NCBI GenBank assembly: GCA_963971285.1
Contig: OZ020244.1
Coordinates: 23,002,001-23,066,000, forward strand
Direction of reading: 5' to 3'
From: Astropecten irregularis
Lineage: Eukaryota > Echinodermata > Asteroidea > Paxillosida > Astropectinidae
DNA: 64,000 nucleotides
Below are positions 24,120 through 34,023 of this stretch, in pieces. Numbering within the stretch: the stretch's first letter is position 1; every line of letters starts with the position of its first letter. The notes under the pieces are model-generated. The model had not been told where the DNA came from. It did no database searches and saw only the letters and a program-made list of their open reading frames with translations. The position numbers and the translations under genes were made by a program.

Positions 24120-24410
24120 GGTCGTTTGTTCCTTTGATTAACTGAGGCTGAGGAGGATTTCTGTCAACATTTTTAGCATTGAAAGGTGAATATAGAACAA
24201 TTGACTGGAGCGGGATTCACTACCGGCGACCTCCTGAACTGACCGTGTAGGCGCTCAACCGACTGAGCTATCAAGCCAGCTATATACGTTGGTGGTGTGC
24301 CTAATAGTCAATTATCTTTGTTCTTTTGGCTGTCAGAAGCCATGAAACAATAACTTGCTGGGTTGTTTGTTTAACTGAGGAGGATTTCTGTCAACGTTAC
24401 ATGTATTAGC
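24120..24410 (-). mobile_element. tRNA-derived SINE remnant flanked by duplicated sequence
   Basis: The minus strand of 24203-24278 reads like a tRNA: TAGCTCAGTCGGTTGAGCG (A-box region) and GAATCCCGCTCCAGTC (B-box region, one arm decayed). The flanks repeat each other: ACTGAGG...GAGGATTTCTGTCAAC ends near 24168 and again near 24396. Confidence 0.6.
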
Positions 24411-24696
24411 GAATACATTTTATGCTAAGAAGGTCTCTGACTTCTCAGCCTATCGCATCTTTCGTCAGTCCCCACATCCATCGATTTCATGAGTAGGTCT
24501 ATTCAAGATACCGATATTTGGGGTACGCGCTTCCCAGACAGATTTCCACAGTCTTGCGACATAGGGAAATTCTCAATCATCGTCCGAGTTCTTCCCAGAA
24601 ATATTTACCTCAGATGGCAATTTACCTCTTCCGGGAATTAAAATTGACGCGCTCACAAGACCCATACACAAAAAGAAAGAATAGACAAAATGATAA

Positions 24697-25100
24697 TCTG
24701 AAAGGGAGCATAATGATTTGCAAAGATGTGCGTTTTGACTGAATTTGGTACTTCAACAGAAGTGAAGGTCTTAAATTTTCTTACAGACCACGTTGTTTCA
24801 TGTACCTTTATACGCTTTGTTCATCTGGATAGCAGAAATACGGCCGAAATAATCTTGCCCCCCCCCCCTCCGAATCATTCAAGGTTACACCACGCTTTTG
24901 AAATGTTTAAAGATCGTTTGGAAGAGCGATCTCTTTAACAGACACTAAATTTTGATTTCCTTGAAAAAAAACAAGCATCTGATGAACCAAGAATTTCCAT
25001 GGTGCATGTTTACACTGTGTACGAACTGTTGAGTAAATTTTCTGTCTCAAACTCAAACATTTTTTTGGGAGGCCTTGCAAATTCTGTACGCTGCCTTTAA
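24697..25100. mobile_element. TTAA-related element with delta arm
   Basis: The left end AAAGGGAGCATAATGATTTG resembles the delta arm at 44884. The right half, read in reverse from TTAA at 25097, gives TTAAAGGCAGCGTACAG and TTTGCAAGGCCTCC. The centre has a GATCG-spacer-CGATC palindrome near 24913-24932. The left TTAA is lost. The two halves are not equally similar to the copy at 44884, so it may be a different arm combination. Confidence 0.55.
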
Positions 25101-25500
25101 GCAAATCCTGTATACAAGACTAGTACTAACTTAAAAAGAAGGCATGACATTATACGAACGGGAATATTTGGTTATCTAAGTGTGTGGCTATTATCCAAAA
25201 ACAACAATTCGTGTTTGTTGTTATACCTGCGATGTCGCATATTATAGGAGACATGAAACCCTTAAAGACTGAAAACGTGATATTTCGGGTAATGACGATC
25301 ATAATTGCTATAATTATCAGCAATTTGTGCGCGTTTGTTTGACTTAATCTCCTTGCTTCCTTTGTTGTTCGCTGTTTTTTTTTTCAAATCATTCATGGCT
25401 AAAAAACAAACCTGGTTTATCTTAAGGAATGGGAGATGAACCTTCGAACCTGAAAACTGCTTTTGAAAATGCGAGGCAGAATTCAGTGTATCCCTCCGCC

Positions 25501-25911
25501 TTAAAGGTAATATCATACTTTGGTTTTTGTCAAAGAAATACAGATTCATGGGCAAAAATATCAAGGAAGATACAGTAACAGTCATCTGTGAAAATTTCAG
25601 TCCCATACAGTGCACACTTTTTTTAGAAAACAGTGAAAAACGCCCACGGTATTTCTTAAGTCTTTTCTCTTTTATCTTTGATCTTTTGATCAAAGATAAA
25701 ACGGCTATAACTTTGGCTTTCCTCAAAGAATTCCATCCTAGGCCCTTTCTTTCCTTCCCCACAGTCCTTCGCCGGGTTGTTTTTGGCCGTCCAACCCCCC
25801 TTCTACCTTCAGGTGCCCAGGTAAGGGCTGTTACACAGTAACCATGTAAATTAGGTAAAACTGTGCAGAGATTTGTTTCGGTATGCTACCGAAGTATGAT
25901 ACTACCTTTAT
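25501..25911. mobile_element. TTAA element, beta half with replaced interior
   Basis: Starts TTAAAGGTAATATCATAC. The beta half is well preserved as far as the central palindrome (TTTGATCTTTTGATCAAA). The expected omega sequence is then replaced from about 25700 to 25850 by an unrelated C/T-rich segment. Only the outermost omega end (ATGCTACCGAAGTATGATAC, then TACCTTTA) returns at 25885-25910. Confidence 0.75.
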
Positions 25912-26551
25912 GACTCAGACGCGTGCAATTACCCGTTCTCAATCAATTTTAACCTTGGTGTAAAGGTTCATTCGTGGTACGAGTGGTCCCACACTTGCCA
26001 TCAAGTCAAATTTAAACCACTGTGCTATATCGCGCGACGTCAGTCATTGTACATACAAGAAAAGGTAAACTAATTACTATACCATTCTACTCTTTCGATA
26101 TTGAACGTTGTCTCAATTTTTTATGCGCAATCAATTGGTGATGAAATTGTACCTCTCACGCACTTCCAATGGTCCCACTATAGTCGTTATCAATGGAAAC
26201 AGAGTCAAATTATCTGGGTCGATTTTGCCCCCATTTAAATTTGATAATCAGTTTTAAGAATGCGGTATATAAAAAAGCGAAGTATAGGAGCGAAGGGGAT
26301 AAGCAGGAATAGCATAATGTGAACACTTGCAATGAAACAGTTTGTGAAATGGCGATCACTCCGAATACACTTCAAATAATTAACATTAACACATGACTGT
26401 CGTGCGGTATCTCCTTGACTTAAATTTATGAAGGTTTTAACAATGTATCTGTACATTATATGAGAATGGACCTCGTTCCATATGATATAACGGCAGAAAT
26501 CATCATCTTGCTTTTAGTATTTTATCCATAGCTTCGGGAACCTATAACAGA
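25912..26551. other. Unique sequence
   Basis: No supported feature; AT-rich. Confidence 0.5.
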
Positions 26552-26780
26552 GTGAACACTGTCGAAAATGTACCATTTTCGGTAACATGTTGCCCAGTTA
26601 ATAGGGCAACACACCTGGGCAGCACGACTTTGGGCCCTGTGTACACTAGCAACATTTGGCCAACATATTACCGAGATGTTGCTGCGACATGTTAGCCAAC
26701 TCATTTTTGTTCTGTGTGCAACATTTTTAGCAACAAGGTACCTGGGCAACATGTTACCGAAAATGTTGACAGTGTACACT
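26552..26780. repeat. GTAACATGTTGCC-family repeat
   Basis: Several palindromic CAACATGTTACC-like words and GTGTACACT boundaries. It is an inverted relative of 59891-60095: ACTAGCAACATTTGGCC and GGTACCTGGGCAACATG occur in both. Confidence 0.75.
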
Positions 26781-28198
26781 ATGCCTATTGCAGCAAATAT
26801 GACCCAATTGCATTCACAGCGATGAGACAAGAAGAACCTATGGGCGGTGTTCTCGTCAAAATCCATGGAGAATGTCAAAACCTGACAACAAAAACAGTTG
26901 CGCAATGTATTTTGGCTCACGTACCACATGCAGACTGATAAATCTTCAAATGAAAAGAAAAATAGGTAAAAACCTGACATTGCGTGTGCCAATGTTCTGT
27001 ATATGACAAGGCCTTTAGCAATGATTCCCCACGGAAAACAACAGAGAGGGAAAGATGATTTGAAATTGAAATATCGTAGCCGGTGTGCAATGATTAACGC
27101 AACACTGGCAACTACCGATCGGCGACCGTGCAGCACCTGTGCGTTACAGTGGAAACAAAGTGATTTACAATTCATGATTTCTCCTCCCCAGGCGCTCGAC
27201 CGTCAGTCTCAAATCGAGATAGAATCAGTTTGAAATTCGATAAATATCACCCGATTCAAGAAGAGAAAAATGTCAACGAAGATTTACAGGTCACAAGAAA
27301 AAAATGGTGATTTAAAGGTATAATACATGATTGGTAAAGGTCACAGAACAGCACTCACACTTTGCCTGATCAAACATGTACATGAAATAATAAACCTGTG
27401 AAAATTTGAGCTCAATCAGACATAGGCCTATGAGTTTCGAGAAAATTGCGAGAACCCGACTCAATTGTTTCTATTAAACATAAATAATGGTTTTGATCTT
27501 ACCCCGAGATCAAAACTGTTTTCGGTCTTTGTTTGACTTATTTCTGAAGAAATACAGCATTTGGCAGGCGGAAATATTTGAACGGTATGTTTCTACCAGC
27601 ACCATCTTCATACCCTGAAAGTTATACGTAAATCTGTGAACATTTCTGTTTGGGTATGTTTAATACCAATCTGTACGATACCTTTAAGTAGTTCTTCCCT
27701 GTAGATTGTAGATAGCAATAGTGGATGTTGGACCAAGTGGACAAGAATGAAAGATGAAAGATGACAGATGAAACGCGAAATACGGACGAGTGGGGAAAAT
27801 TAGGGAATGATTGGTGCAAGGGGGGAGATTAAAATGCTTCAATAATGCCAATCAAATCCAGAAATCCTTGGTACTCTCATGAATGAATGAGACTTGAAAT
27901 GTGTTTGCCTTGACGTTCGTGCGTCAGCATTATACATCTCCACAGCCTGCGATGGATTAAGTCTAGCTATATCCTGATGTTGTTGATTTCATTATTCAAG
28001 ACGTATGCGTTTCAATGTTTATGGACGTCCTCACGTCATACTTGTGTTTCATAAGCTTTATAGTATACGTGTATAGGTATACAGCTTCTGCTCATTGGGT
28101 AATGGAAATGAGACCGTGTGTACGTCTTGAACTCCTTCCACACTTTCACTCCTGATGCTGTCACTTACGATTCAATTTGTGTTCTTGCTTTTTAACAG
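26781..28198. other. Intergenic or intronic region upstream of the receptor
   Basis: Contains the alpha-omega element at 27312-27687. The rest is unique. If the acceptor at 28198 is real, this is the end of the receptor's leader intron. Confidence 0.45.
27312..27687. mobile_element. TTAA element, alpha-omega, well preserved
   Basis: A 376-bp copy with TTAA at both ends, a good reference for the alpha-omega type. It has GGTCACAGAACAGCACTC, centre GATCTTACCCCGAGATC, then CACCATCTTCATACCCTG and the closing TACCTTTAA. It lies about 500 bases upstream of the receptor leader exon. Confidence 0.9.
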
Positions 28199-28883
28199 AT
28201 CCACGTGGAGAGCGCGGCAGTGGTTTGGCCAATGATCCGTTCTCACAGTGTGCACGCTGGATACGGGGGACGAGACACACGATCGACGTGGGTGTATCTG
28301 CTTACATAGGGATTATTCCGATGAAAGATCTTCGTGTGTGTATACACGCCACCGCAGTCACGAGCACGCCTGATCGGAAGTTCATCGGTTGTGCATGAAT
28401 CGGATTGGAACATTGATCTCACGCCGATAATGAATCGCGGATAACGGACGGAGCTAGACCCCAAGAGAGTATAGGCCTAAAGGACGCCCTAGTGGTAGGA
28501 CGACGCCGAGGGGAGGTCGTATCTCAATGAAGCACGTACATTGAGGTCATTACGCGGCCTGTAGCTGTTGCTACGGACGTACGGAGTGATGCTGTTGTAT
28601 ACGTCGAGTTGAGTTTGTCGTGACCGGGGTTACAACTGGAGGAGAAAACATTTGTTCATTCCAGGATGCTGTGCGCGCTAAATGAGACCAGAGATGCAGT
28701 GTGTGCTATATGCCCCGATGTCGGTCGTCTCATTGTGAATCGTCACACTCGTCTGAATCCTGCATTGAACCTTCATGCTTCTCCTCTCTCAAGCCGTGTC
28801 ATTCTTCCTGCCGAGGAGATGATACGAAATTGCGCGAGATTCCCTGTGCTCGTTACAATGCGTGTGTCCGCTAACTTTTCGCT
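28199..28883 (+). other. Candidate 5' leader exon of the receptor gene
   Basis: The sequence GTTCTTGCTTTTTAACAG ends at 28198 and is a good splice acceptor: pyrimidine-rich, then AG. From 28199 onward base composition changes from AT-rich to GC-rich and stays so into the receptor CDS. This fits a 3' exon that contains the leader and the whole coding region, with at least one non-coding exon upstream. A second, weaker acceptor-like site (TTCATTCCAG) ends at 28664. Which site is used, and where transcription starts, cannot be told from sequence alone. Confidence 0.4.
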
Positions 28884-28887
28884 ATGA
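28666..28887 (+). CDS. Upstream ORF overlapping the receptor start (ATGA)
   Basis: An ATG at 28666 opens a 73-codon frame that closes with TGA at 28885-28887. That stop shares two bases with the receptor ATG at 28884. The peptide is not recognised and has no evident membrane segment or motif. In eukaryotic mRNAs an upstream ORF of this kind usually lowers translation of the main frame, and an ATGA junction can permit re-initiation. Whether this one is translated is an inference. It may also be partly removed if the acceptor near 28664 is used. Confidence 0.3.
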   Translation: MLCALNETRDAVCAICPDVGRLIVNRHTRLNPALNLHASPLSSRVILPAEEMIRNCARFPVLVTMRVSANFSL

Positions 28888-30476
28888 GTTTTCTAACAAC
28901 TGACATTTATAATGCAACGGCACCAGAAATTGTCAACCCAACGTCGTCTCCGGCCCCTGATGGGAGCCACGCGGTAGATTTCAGGAGCATTGTGTTGATT
29001 TCATCTGCAGTCATATTGGTGTTATCGGTGTTTAGCGGTATCCTGGGCAATGTTCTTGTCTGCGTGAGCGTGTACAGCAACCGGTCTCTACGTAATGCCA
29101 ACAACGCCTTACTGGTCAACCTTGCCGTGGCCGACCTAGTTGTCTGTTTCACCAGCATACCCTTCATGCTCGCCGAGGTTTCTAACATTTACGGCGGTGA
29201 GCCGTGCCCGTCTTTCGGTGACATTGTCTGCCCCGTCCAGACCTTCTTCCACGTCGCCAGCAGCTCCGTGCAGCTTACCACACTGGTGGCGGTCAGTCTG
29301 GAGCGGTACGAGGCTATTGTCCGCCCCTTCGAGACCAAGAAGAAGCGCCGTCGAGTGGTCATCGGTACCACGGTCTCCTGGCTTCTGGCTCTGACAATTG
29401 CCACACCGGCTGCTGTGGTGTTCAAGGGATCATCGCTGTACCTTCTATGCACCTGCCAACTGGACGCCGAACCTGTCGATTACGTTCACACAGCCATCAT
29501 AGCGCCTCTTGGTTTTGCGTGCTTGTTTTGCGTTGTAGTCTTCTACCTGAGAATATTCCGAACGGTGCGCAAACACGTCAAGGATAAGCACAAAGGGAGG
29601 AAAGAAACTGCTCCCTTGACGAGTACCACGAGAAAGACTTTACGTGATGCGTGTAGATCACTGAATTGTTGCCGGACAAACGTCGTAGGCATAGCACCTG
29701 TAGACCTTGTGCTACCTAACGAAGGAACTGTTCCGCCCGTCCAAAGCATCGGCGACAAACCGTCTGGGAGTGGGGTCCGTAGTTTACGACAACATGATGG
29801 GAACAGTGGAATGATCGAAGGCAATGGGGCAGAGACCAATGTCGGGGGATCACTCGCACCAAAGCACCGCGGTGACGGTACCGCTTGGACTTCAGTCGAG
29901 GAACCGGCCGGTCGAAGCATCACCCCCGATACGGGGGTGGGATCATCTGGGATACCCCAAGAACAGAACGACCGGGAGCAAAGTGGTATCGAAAGACAAA
30001 TGCTTGACACGGAAGGCCTGCAACCCGGAGGGTTGCTCGTGGCCGTGATACCGGCTACCCCTACCAGCTTCAGTCGGGCTGACGAGACTGATGGCTTGAC
30101 GCCGGCAACGAGTACCCTCAAGGAGTCCAGCAGACCGGCGGATGGAATCCAGCGGAGCACCAATGACGACATCCAAGGCTCCGTGTGCGTCTTGAACCCC
30201 GCGATGAGAGTCCGCGGACGGAGGAACTTGGAAGCCAAGACGGCCAAGAGAGCCTCCTACATCATCGGCGTCTTCAGTCTGTGTTGGCTGCCGCTCTTCG
30301 TAGTCTCTTATCTGGACACCAGCATCGAGGTGAACATCTTGGTGACGTGCGTAGCGGCTATGAGTGCCTCTCTTAATCCCATTGTCTATACAGTGGTCAA
30401 CAAGTCCTTTCGGACAGAATTTGTCAAAGCCTTACGCAAGCTGACCATCTGCTGTCCCGGAAAGTGCAAGAGATAA
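28884..30476 (+). CDS. Rhodopsin-family (class A) G-protein-coupled receptor, intronless coding region
   Basis: Seen: 530 codons in one exon. The ATG is the first in frame after a TAA 12 bases upstream. Helix 1 (about 35-62) has GN at 55-56. Helix 2 has LAVADL with D84. Helix 3 starts at C116 and ends with E140-R141-Y142 (the DRY position). Helix 4 has W166. Loop 2 offers C189 or C191 as partner for C116. Helix 5 has P208, helix 6 has CWLP (467-470), helix 7 has NPIVY (498-502). Helix 8 follows, then a CC pair that may be palmitoylated. N10-A-T is a possible glycosylation site. Family knowledge: plasma-membrane receptor acting through heterotrimeric G proteins. Loop 3 (about 228-454) is unusually long and polar, as in amine receptors, but position 3.32 is H123 rather than Asp, so a classical amine ligand is not supported. 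Loop 2 carries a KKKRRR cluster. Ligand unknown; subfamily not assigned. The coding region is visibly more GC-rich than its flanks. Confidence 0.95.
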   Translation: MSFLTTDIYNATAPEIVNPTSSPAPDGSHAVDFRSIVLISSAVILVLSVFSGILGNVLVCVSVYSNRSLRNANNALLVNLAVADLVVCFTSIPFMLAEVSNIYGGEPCPSFGDIVCPVQTFFHVASSSVQLTTLVAVSLERYEAIVRPFETKKKRRRVVIGTTVSWLLALTIATPAAVVFKGSSLYLLCTCQLDAEPVDYVHTAIIAPLGFACLFCVVVFYLRIFRTVRKHVKDKHKGRKETAPLTSTTRKTLRDACRSLNCCRTNVVGIAPVDLVLPNEGTVPPVQSIGDKPSGSGVRSLRQHDGNSGMIEGNGAETNVGGSLAPKHRGDGTAWTSVEEPAGRSITPDTGVGSSGIPQEQNDREQSGIERQMLDTEGLQPGGLLVAVIPATPTSFSRADETDGLTPATSTLKESSRPADGIQRSTNDDIQGSVCVLNPAMRVRGRRNLEAKTAKRASYIIGVFSLCWLPLFVVSYLDTSIEVNILVTCVAAMSASLNPIVYTVVNKSFRTEFVKALRKLTICCPGKCKR

Positions 30477-31069
30477 CCTGTCCATCAACAATGATCGATG
30501 ACCGCACAAAATGAGTAAAAAAAGGTCTTGTAGTTTCGGACACGTATTCATACAAGAAACTAAAAGTACTTTTGTAAAGTAACTCACCTACAAATACGTT
30601 GCTGTGATGTTCTCTTGAAGGTAAAGGATCTGTCACACACTACCGGTGTGGCTCGCCGGAGCTATCGCCGGAGCTAAACCTGTGCACAATGTGTCGATTT
30701 TCGGAGATCGGCACCAGAAACGGTTTGGTTTGGTTTGGTTTATTATCTTCTTTAAAAGATGTTTCACATCGCTGAGAACGATAGTACATCATTAGTACAT
30801 CGGCAGGACTACGGTATTACATCGGTACCAGTATGGAACACATTGAGGCCACCGGAGAGCCGCCGATCCATTAACGGGGCGGTACCTGTACTCTACCGAT
30901 ATTAATGAAGCCATACCGTTGTACTGCCGATGAATACCGTTACAATACCGTTGCTCGATCCGGCAGCGCATCCGCAGACATTTTGAGCATGTTCAAAAAT
31001 ATTACGGTCTCCTATACCGTTGCTAATTTTGTCACCGATGTACTACCAATGCACTACCGTCCTTACCAA
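30477..31069. other. Region 3' of the receptor CDS
   Basis: Probably includes the 3' UTR. No AATAAA polyadenylation signal is evident close to the stop. ACCGTT/ACCGAT words become frequent from about 30880. Confidence 0.4.
30722..30742. repeat. Short TTTGG tandem run
   Basis: Four TTTGG units in a row (GGTTTGGTTTGGTTTGG). It is a small local expansion in the region 3' of the receptor gene. Confidence 0.85.
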
Positions 31070-31321
31070 TTTGGAACCGTTCTTACCGATGTGAAACCGT
31101 TCTTACCAATGTGAAACCGTTCTTACCGATGTGAAACCGTTCTTACCTATGTGAAACCGTTCTTACCGATGTGAAACAGTTCTTACTGATGTGAAACCGT
31201 TCTTACCGATGCGAAACCGTTATAACCGGTGTGAAACAGTTCTTTCTGATGTGAAACCGTTCTTACCAATGTGAAACCGTTCTTGCTGATGTAAAACCGT
31301 TCTTACCAATGTGAAACCGTA
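31070..31321. repeat. 20-bp tandem array, about 12 copies
   Basis: The unit GTGAAACCGTTCTTACCGAT varies at the last three positions (GAT, AAT, TAT, GGT) and elsewhere. Degenerate ACCGTT/ACCGAT words continue left to about 30880. The array is about 600 bases past the receptor stop. Complementary GCCGGA-type sequences at 30648-30690 and 31365-31400 may be the ends of an element that contains the array. Confidence 0.9.
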
Positions 31322-31400
31322 GTCTGCACTACCATACTAGTACCGATCCCAGACAAGCAACAAATGTGTGCTCCGGTATCGTTCCGGCGAGTCAGATCGG

Positions 31401-32238
31401 CTAGATTTTTAGATTTGTGGAAAGAGCGCATTGCTTTGATTTCTTTCAGGGAAATTATGGGGGTAAAACGATAACCAAAATGCGACATTTCACTGACGAA
31501 ACGCTTAGCTAAATATAGTCTGGTTTCCGCTCTAATTTTGACGCACAGCTCTTGTTCTGTTGGGTCTAATACCAGACTAACCAGATCCGAACGCATCTGA
31601 CATGGCTGTTTAAGTTCCGAACAAGCGACTTAAAAAATTGTAATTTTTACACTGAAAATTTTTCTAAAATCTCCAAGGACTCGGGAAGATTATTTTGTTG
31701 ATTGTGTTCTTCAGGTGTCCGAAAATACAATAACCCCAAAATGTTGTTGTGTTTATTGTTTTGTTCAGCCATCATGTTGTTGCCTATATACCATTTTTGA
31801 TCGCATGAATTTTCTCAAGTTGTAAAAGCAGTGCACACAGTTGTCATAATTATTAGAATTATCATGCTGTTGGGGAATAATATCTCTACCTCATTATACC
31901 AACGAGCAACTCACGTTTAGATTTTTGCGACTTTTCACAAACATTTTGTATCTCGTTGTAAAAAGGTTACAATATTTAGACATTTCCAGAGCTTTAATGC
32001 CTTTTGTTATAATCATGCAGATGTAACATGATTGCATACATCTATTCTCATACGAGGATTTTGCCATTTAAGCGACTGTTCTGCACAGAAGGACATGAGC
32101 AGTCAGTGTAAGTGCGTTATGGTCATGTGAATTACGTCAATATCTTCCTCTAGATCAACCAGTATACATTATTTTATTTGCTTATCAACCCTATAGGTTA
32201 ACACTATGATTTCATTTTCAGTTCTAAGACATTTAAAG
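31401..32238. other. AT-rich unique sequence
   Basis: No feature supported. Confidence 0.5.
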
Positions 32239-32370
32239 GAGGGCTTGACGTGTTTCGATCTATTCTGCTATAGATCGAAACGCGTCAGGCCCTCATAACT
32301 CCTGACCAAGCCTTTTATAAATTTCAGGTCATTATTTTGTGCTGATGATTAGTTTGGAGCAGTTATTTTA
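32239..32370. mobile_element. K-family repeat with a perfect-looking fold-back head
   Basis: Positions 32239-32294 form a palindrome: GAGGGCTTGACGTG, TTTCGATCTAT, a short TCTGCT loop, ATAGATCGAAA, CGCGTCAGGCCCTC. On the right follows the family tail (TAAATTTCAGGTCATTATTT and GAGCAGTTATT). Confidence 0.6.
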
Positions 32371-32459
32371 TATCATTAGCCTTAGTTTCTGCTAAGACAT
32401 TGAACGGACTAGTTCATGTTGGTTTTTAAAACCTGCTGAAAATTGACTTAACAAACCAT

Positions 32460-32819
32460 TTAAAGGTACTATTATACTTTTTATACCGAAACCGAAATTT
32501 TCACAGATTTACCTACAGCTGACAAGGTTTTAAGACGGCAATTGGTAGAAACATATCGTTAAAGTGTTCCGCATGAAGTGCTGTATTCATCCAGAAAAGA
32601 GTAAAATCAATTGACCAAAAACAATTTTTATCTTCGGAAGATCAAAATCTTACGAAAACATGTTAAAAAATACTGTGGCCGTTTTCACCGTTTTCTCAAT
32701 AAGTGGGCACCGTATGGGATTGGAAATTTCACAGATAACTGAATCGGATCTTTCTTGATATTTGTTGCCATGAATCTGCATTTCTTTGACATAAACCCAA
32801 AGTTTGAAGCTGCCTTTAA
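32460..32819. mobile_element. TTAA element, omega-beta
   Basis: TTAA at both ends. The omega arm comes first and is diverged (AAGACGGCAATTGGTAG). The centre is ATCTTCGGAAGATC. The beta arm keeps GGGCACCGTATGGGATTG. The right terminal repeat is eroded to GCTGCCTTTAA. Confidence 0.8.
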
Positions 32820-33481
32820 GGTGTTGTTACTAAGATTCTGTCTACGGTTTGAGTGGAAATCCCAACAAACACCGATTCTTTCCAAAACCGCGATTGACGT
32901 GCACGGTAGGAATGCTGGGGCTCTTGGGAACCATTAGGCTTATGTAATGATTCATTTAATCGCCAATCCTCGTGACATTGTTAAGCCAAGCTTTTGCTTC
33001 GTTTTTCGACAGGAATAATTCCCGATCCTATTGTGGTCTTTTGTCTTTCCCTTTTAAGGATGTTTTCATGAACAGAGTTCTACATCATTGTTGCTTGTTC
33101 CTGGAAAAACAAAACGAAATGGATCAAATTTTAGTATGCATAACATGTATGTACTTTGTAACAATTGCTGATTATGTTATGTTATGTTTGTTGTTATTTT
33201 TGTTTGATAATTTGGCAGCTGATTGTTGAGTGTGTGGGCAAAAAACATTTCGACTAAACGGGGATACGAACCCCAGACTTTTGAATAGACGTTTACAAGA
33301 CGGCTGGTATTGCGTTCGGTCATCCAGTGTGATAAGGCTGGTGTCGGAAACAGACACTATCCATTAAAACGCGTTGGAAATTAAATTACAATTATGATGA
33401 ATTTTGATAACCATGAGGTACTGAACCTGACGTCATACAATGTGTGTATCATTATGGTGTCGAAGACTTGGGTCTTACAAA
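32820..33481. other. Unique sequence with a possible tRNA-like relic
   Basis: GGGGATACGAACCCCAGAC near 33258-33276 is the complement of a B-box-like GGTTCGTATCC. The rest of a tRNA shape is not convincing. Confidence 0.35.
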
Positions 33482-33610
33482 GGGTGCATTCGTTTAGCTC
33501 CCCCGGGTCGACACCAGTCAACCTCGTTCCAATTCTCTCGCTTGTTTTGTGCAGTAAAGCACGACCATTCCCAGTAAGGACTGACCCGTGTTAGCTAAAC
33601 GAATGCACCC
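33482..33610. mobile_element. 129-bp inverted-repeat element
   Basis: GGGTGCATTCGTTTAGCT at the left is the exact complement of AGCTAAACGAATGCACCC at the right. The complementarity continues into CCCGGGTCG and TGACCCGTG with mismatches. No target duplication is obvious. Confidence 0.75.
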
Positions 33611-33668
33611 ACATTATAGTGCATAATTGCATAAGTGCATGTTGGGTTTGAAAGGGCAGAATTAGTAC

Positions 33669-33923
33669 TGGCATGTTTGTTTCATGCACGCAATCAGTGA
33701 TCCTGCTCTCAAAAGCTGCCCCGGATCCCACTTTGGACCTGTTTGTTTAACGTAAATGATACCAGATTTAGAGATCCACGTCCTATATGCAGGGTACGCT
33801 AAAATGGGATCCGGATCCGCAAGATTCGTGATCCTGCGCAATAAACAAACAGGCCCTTTAACATATCCTGGATTTGCAAGATCAAATATGGCGACCAGGA
33901 TCCGTGGCGAAACAAACATGCCC
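33669..33923. mobile_element. 255-bp inverted-repeat element (GGCATGTTTGTTTC ends)
   Basis: GGCATGTTTGTTTCATG at the left pairs with CGAAACAAACATGCC at the right. A nested pair (CCTGTTTGTTTAACG and ATAAACAAACAGG) lies inside, and TGGGATCC/GGATCC words repeat through the interior. Confidence 0.7.
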
Positions 33924-34023
33924 TTGACGTCAGTAAACTATTGGAACAGTTAATGTCAGCCAAAACCTGTATTTATCGCATTTTGTGTACCTTTTTATGG
34001 TGTTTAATTTTATTTGTCAACAA

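Noticed and set aside
24203-24278. Functional tRNA gene
   Set aside because: The A-box side is good, but the T-arm and acceptor pairings are broken and it is embedded in a repeat; it is a SINE relic.
25262-25762. 166-codon minus-strand frame
   Set aside because: About half of it is a beta-arm mobile element.
26522-27175. 217-codon minus-strand frame
   Set aside because: It overlaps the GTAACATGTTGCC-family repeat and has no recognisable domain; the Cys-rich composition looks random.
29543-30247. 234-codon frame opposite the receptor
   Set aside because: Shadow of the GC-rich receptor coding sequence; no independent signal.
31070-31321. CRISPR-like array
   Set aside because: The 20-bp units are contiguous, with no unique spacers, and the DNA is eukaryotic.
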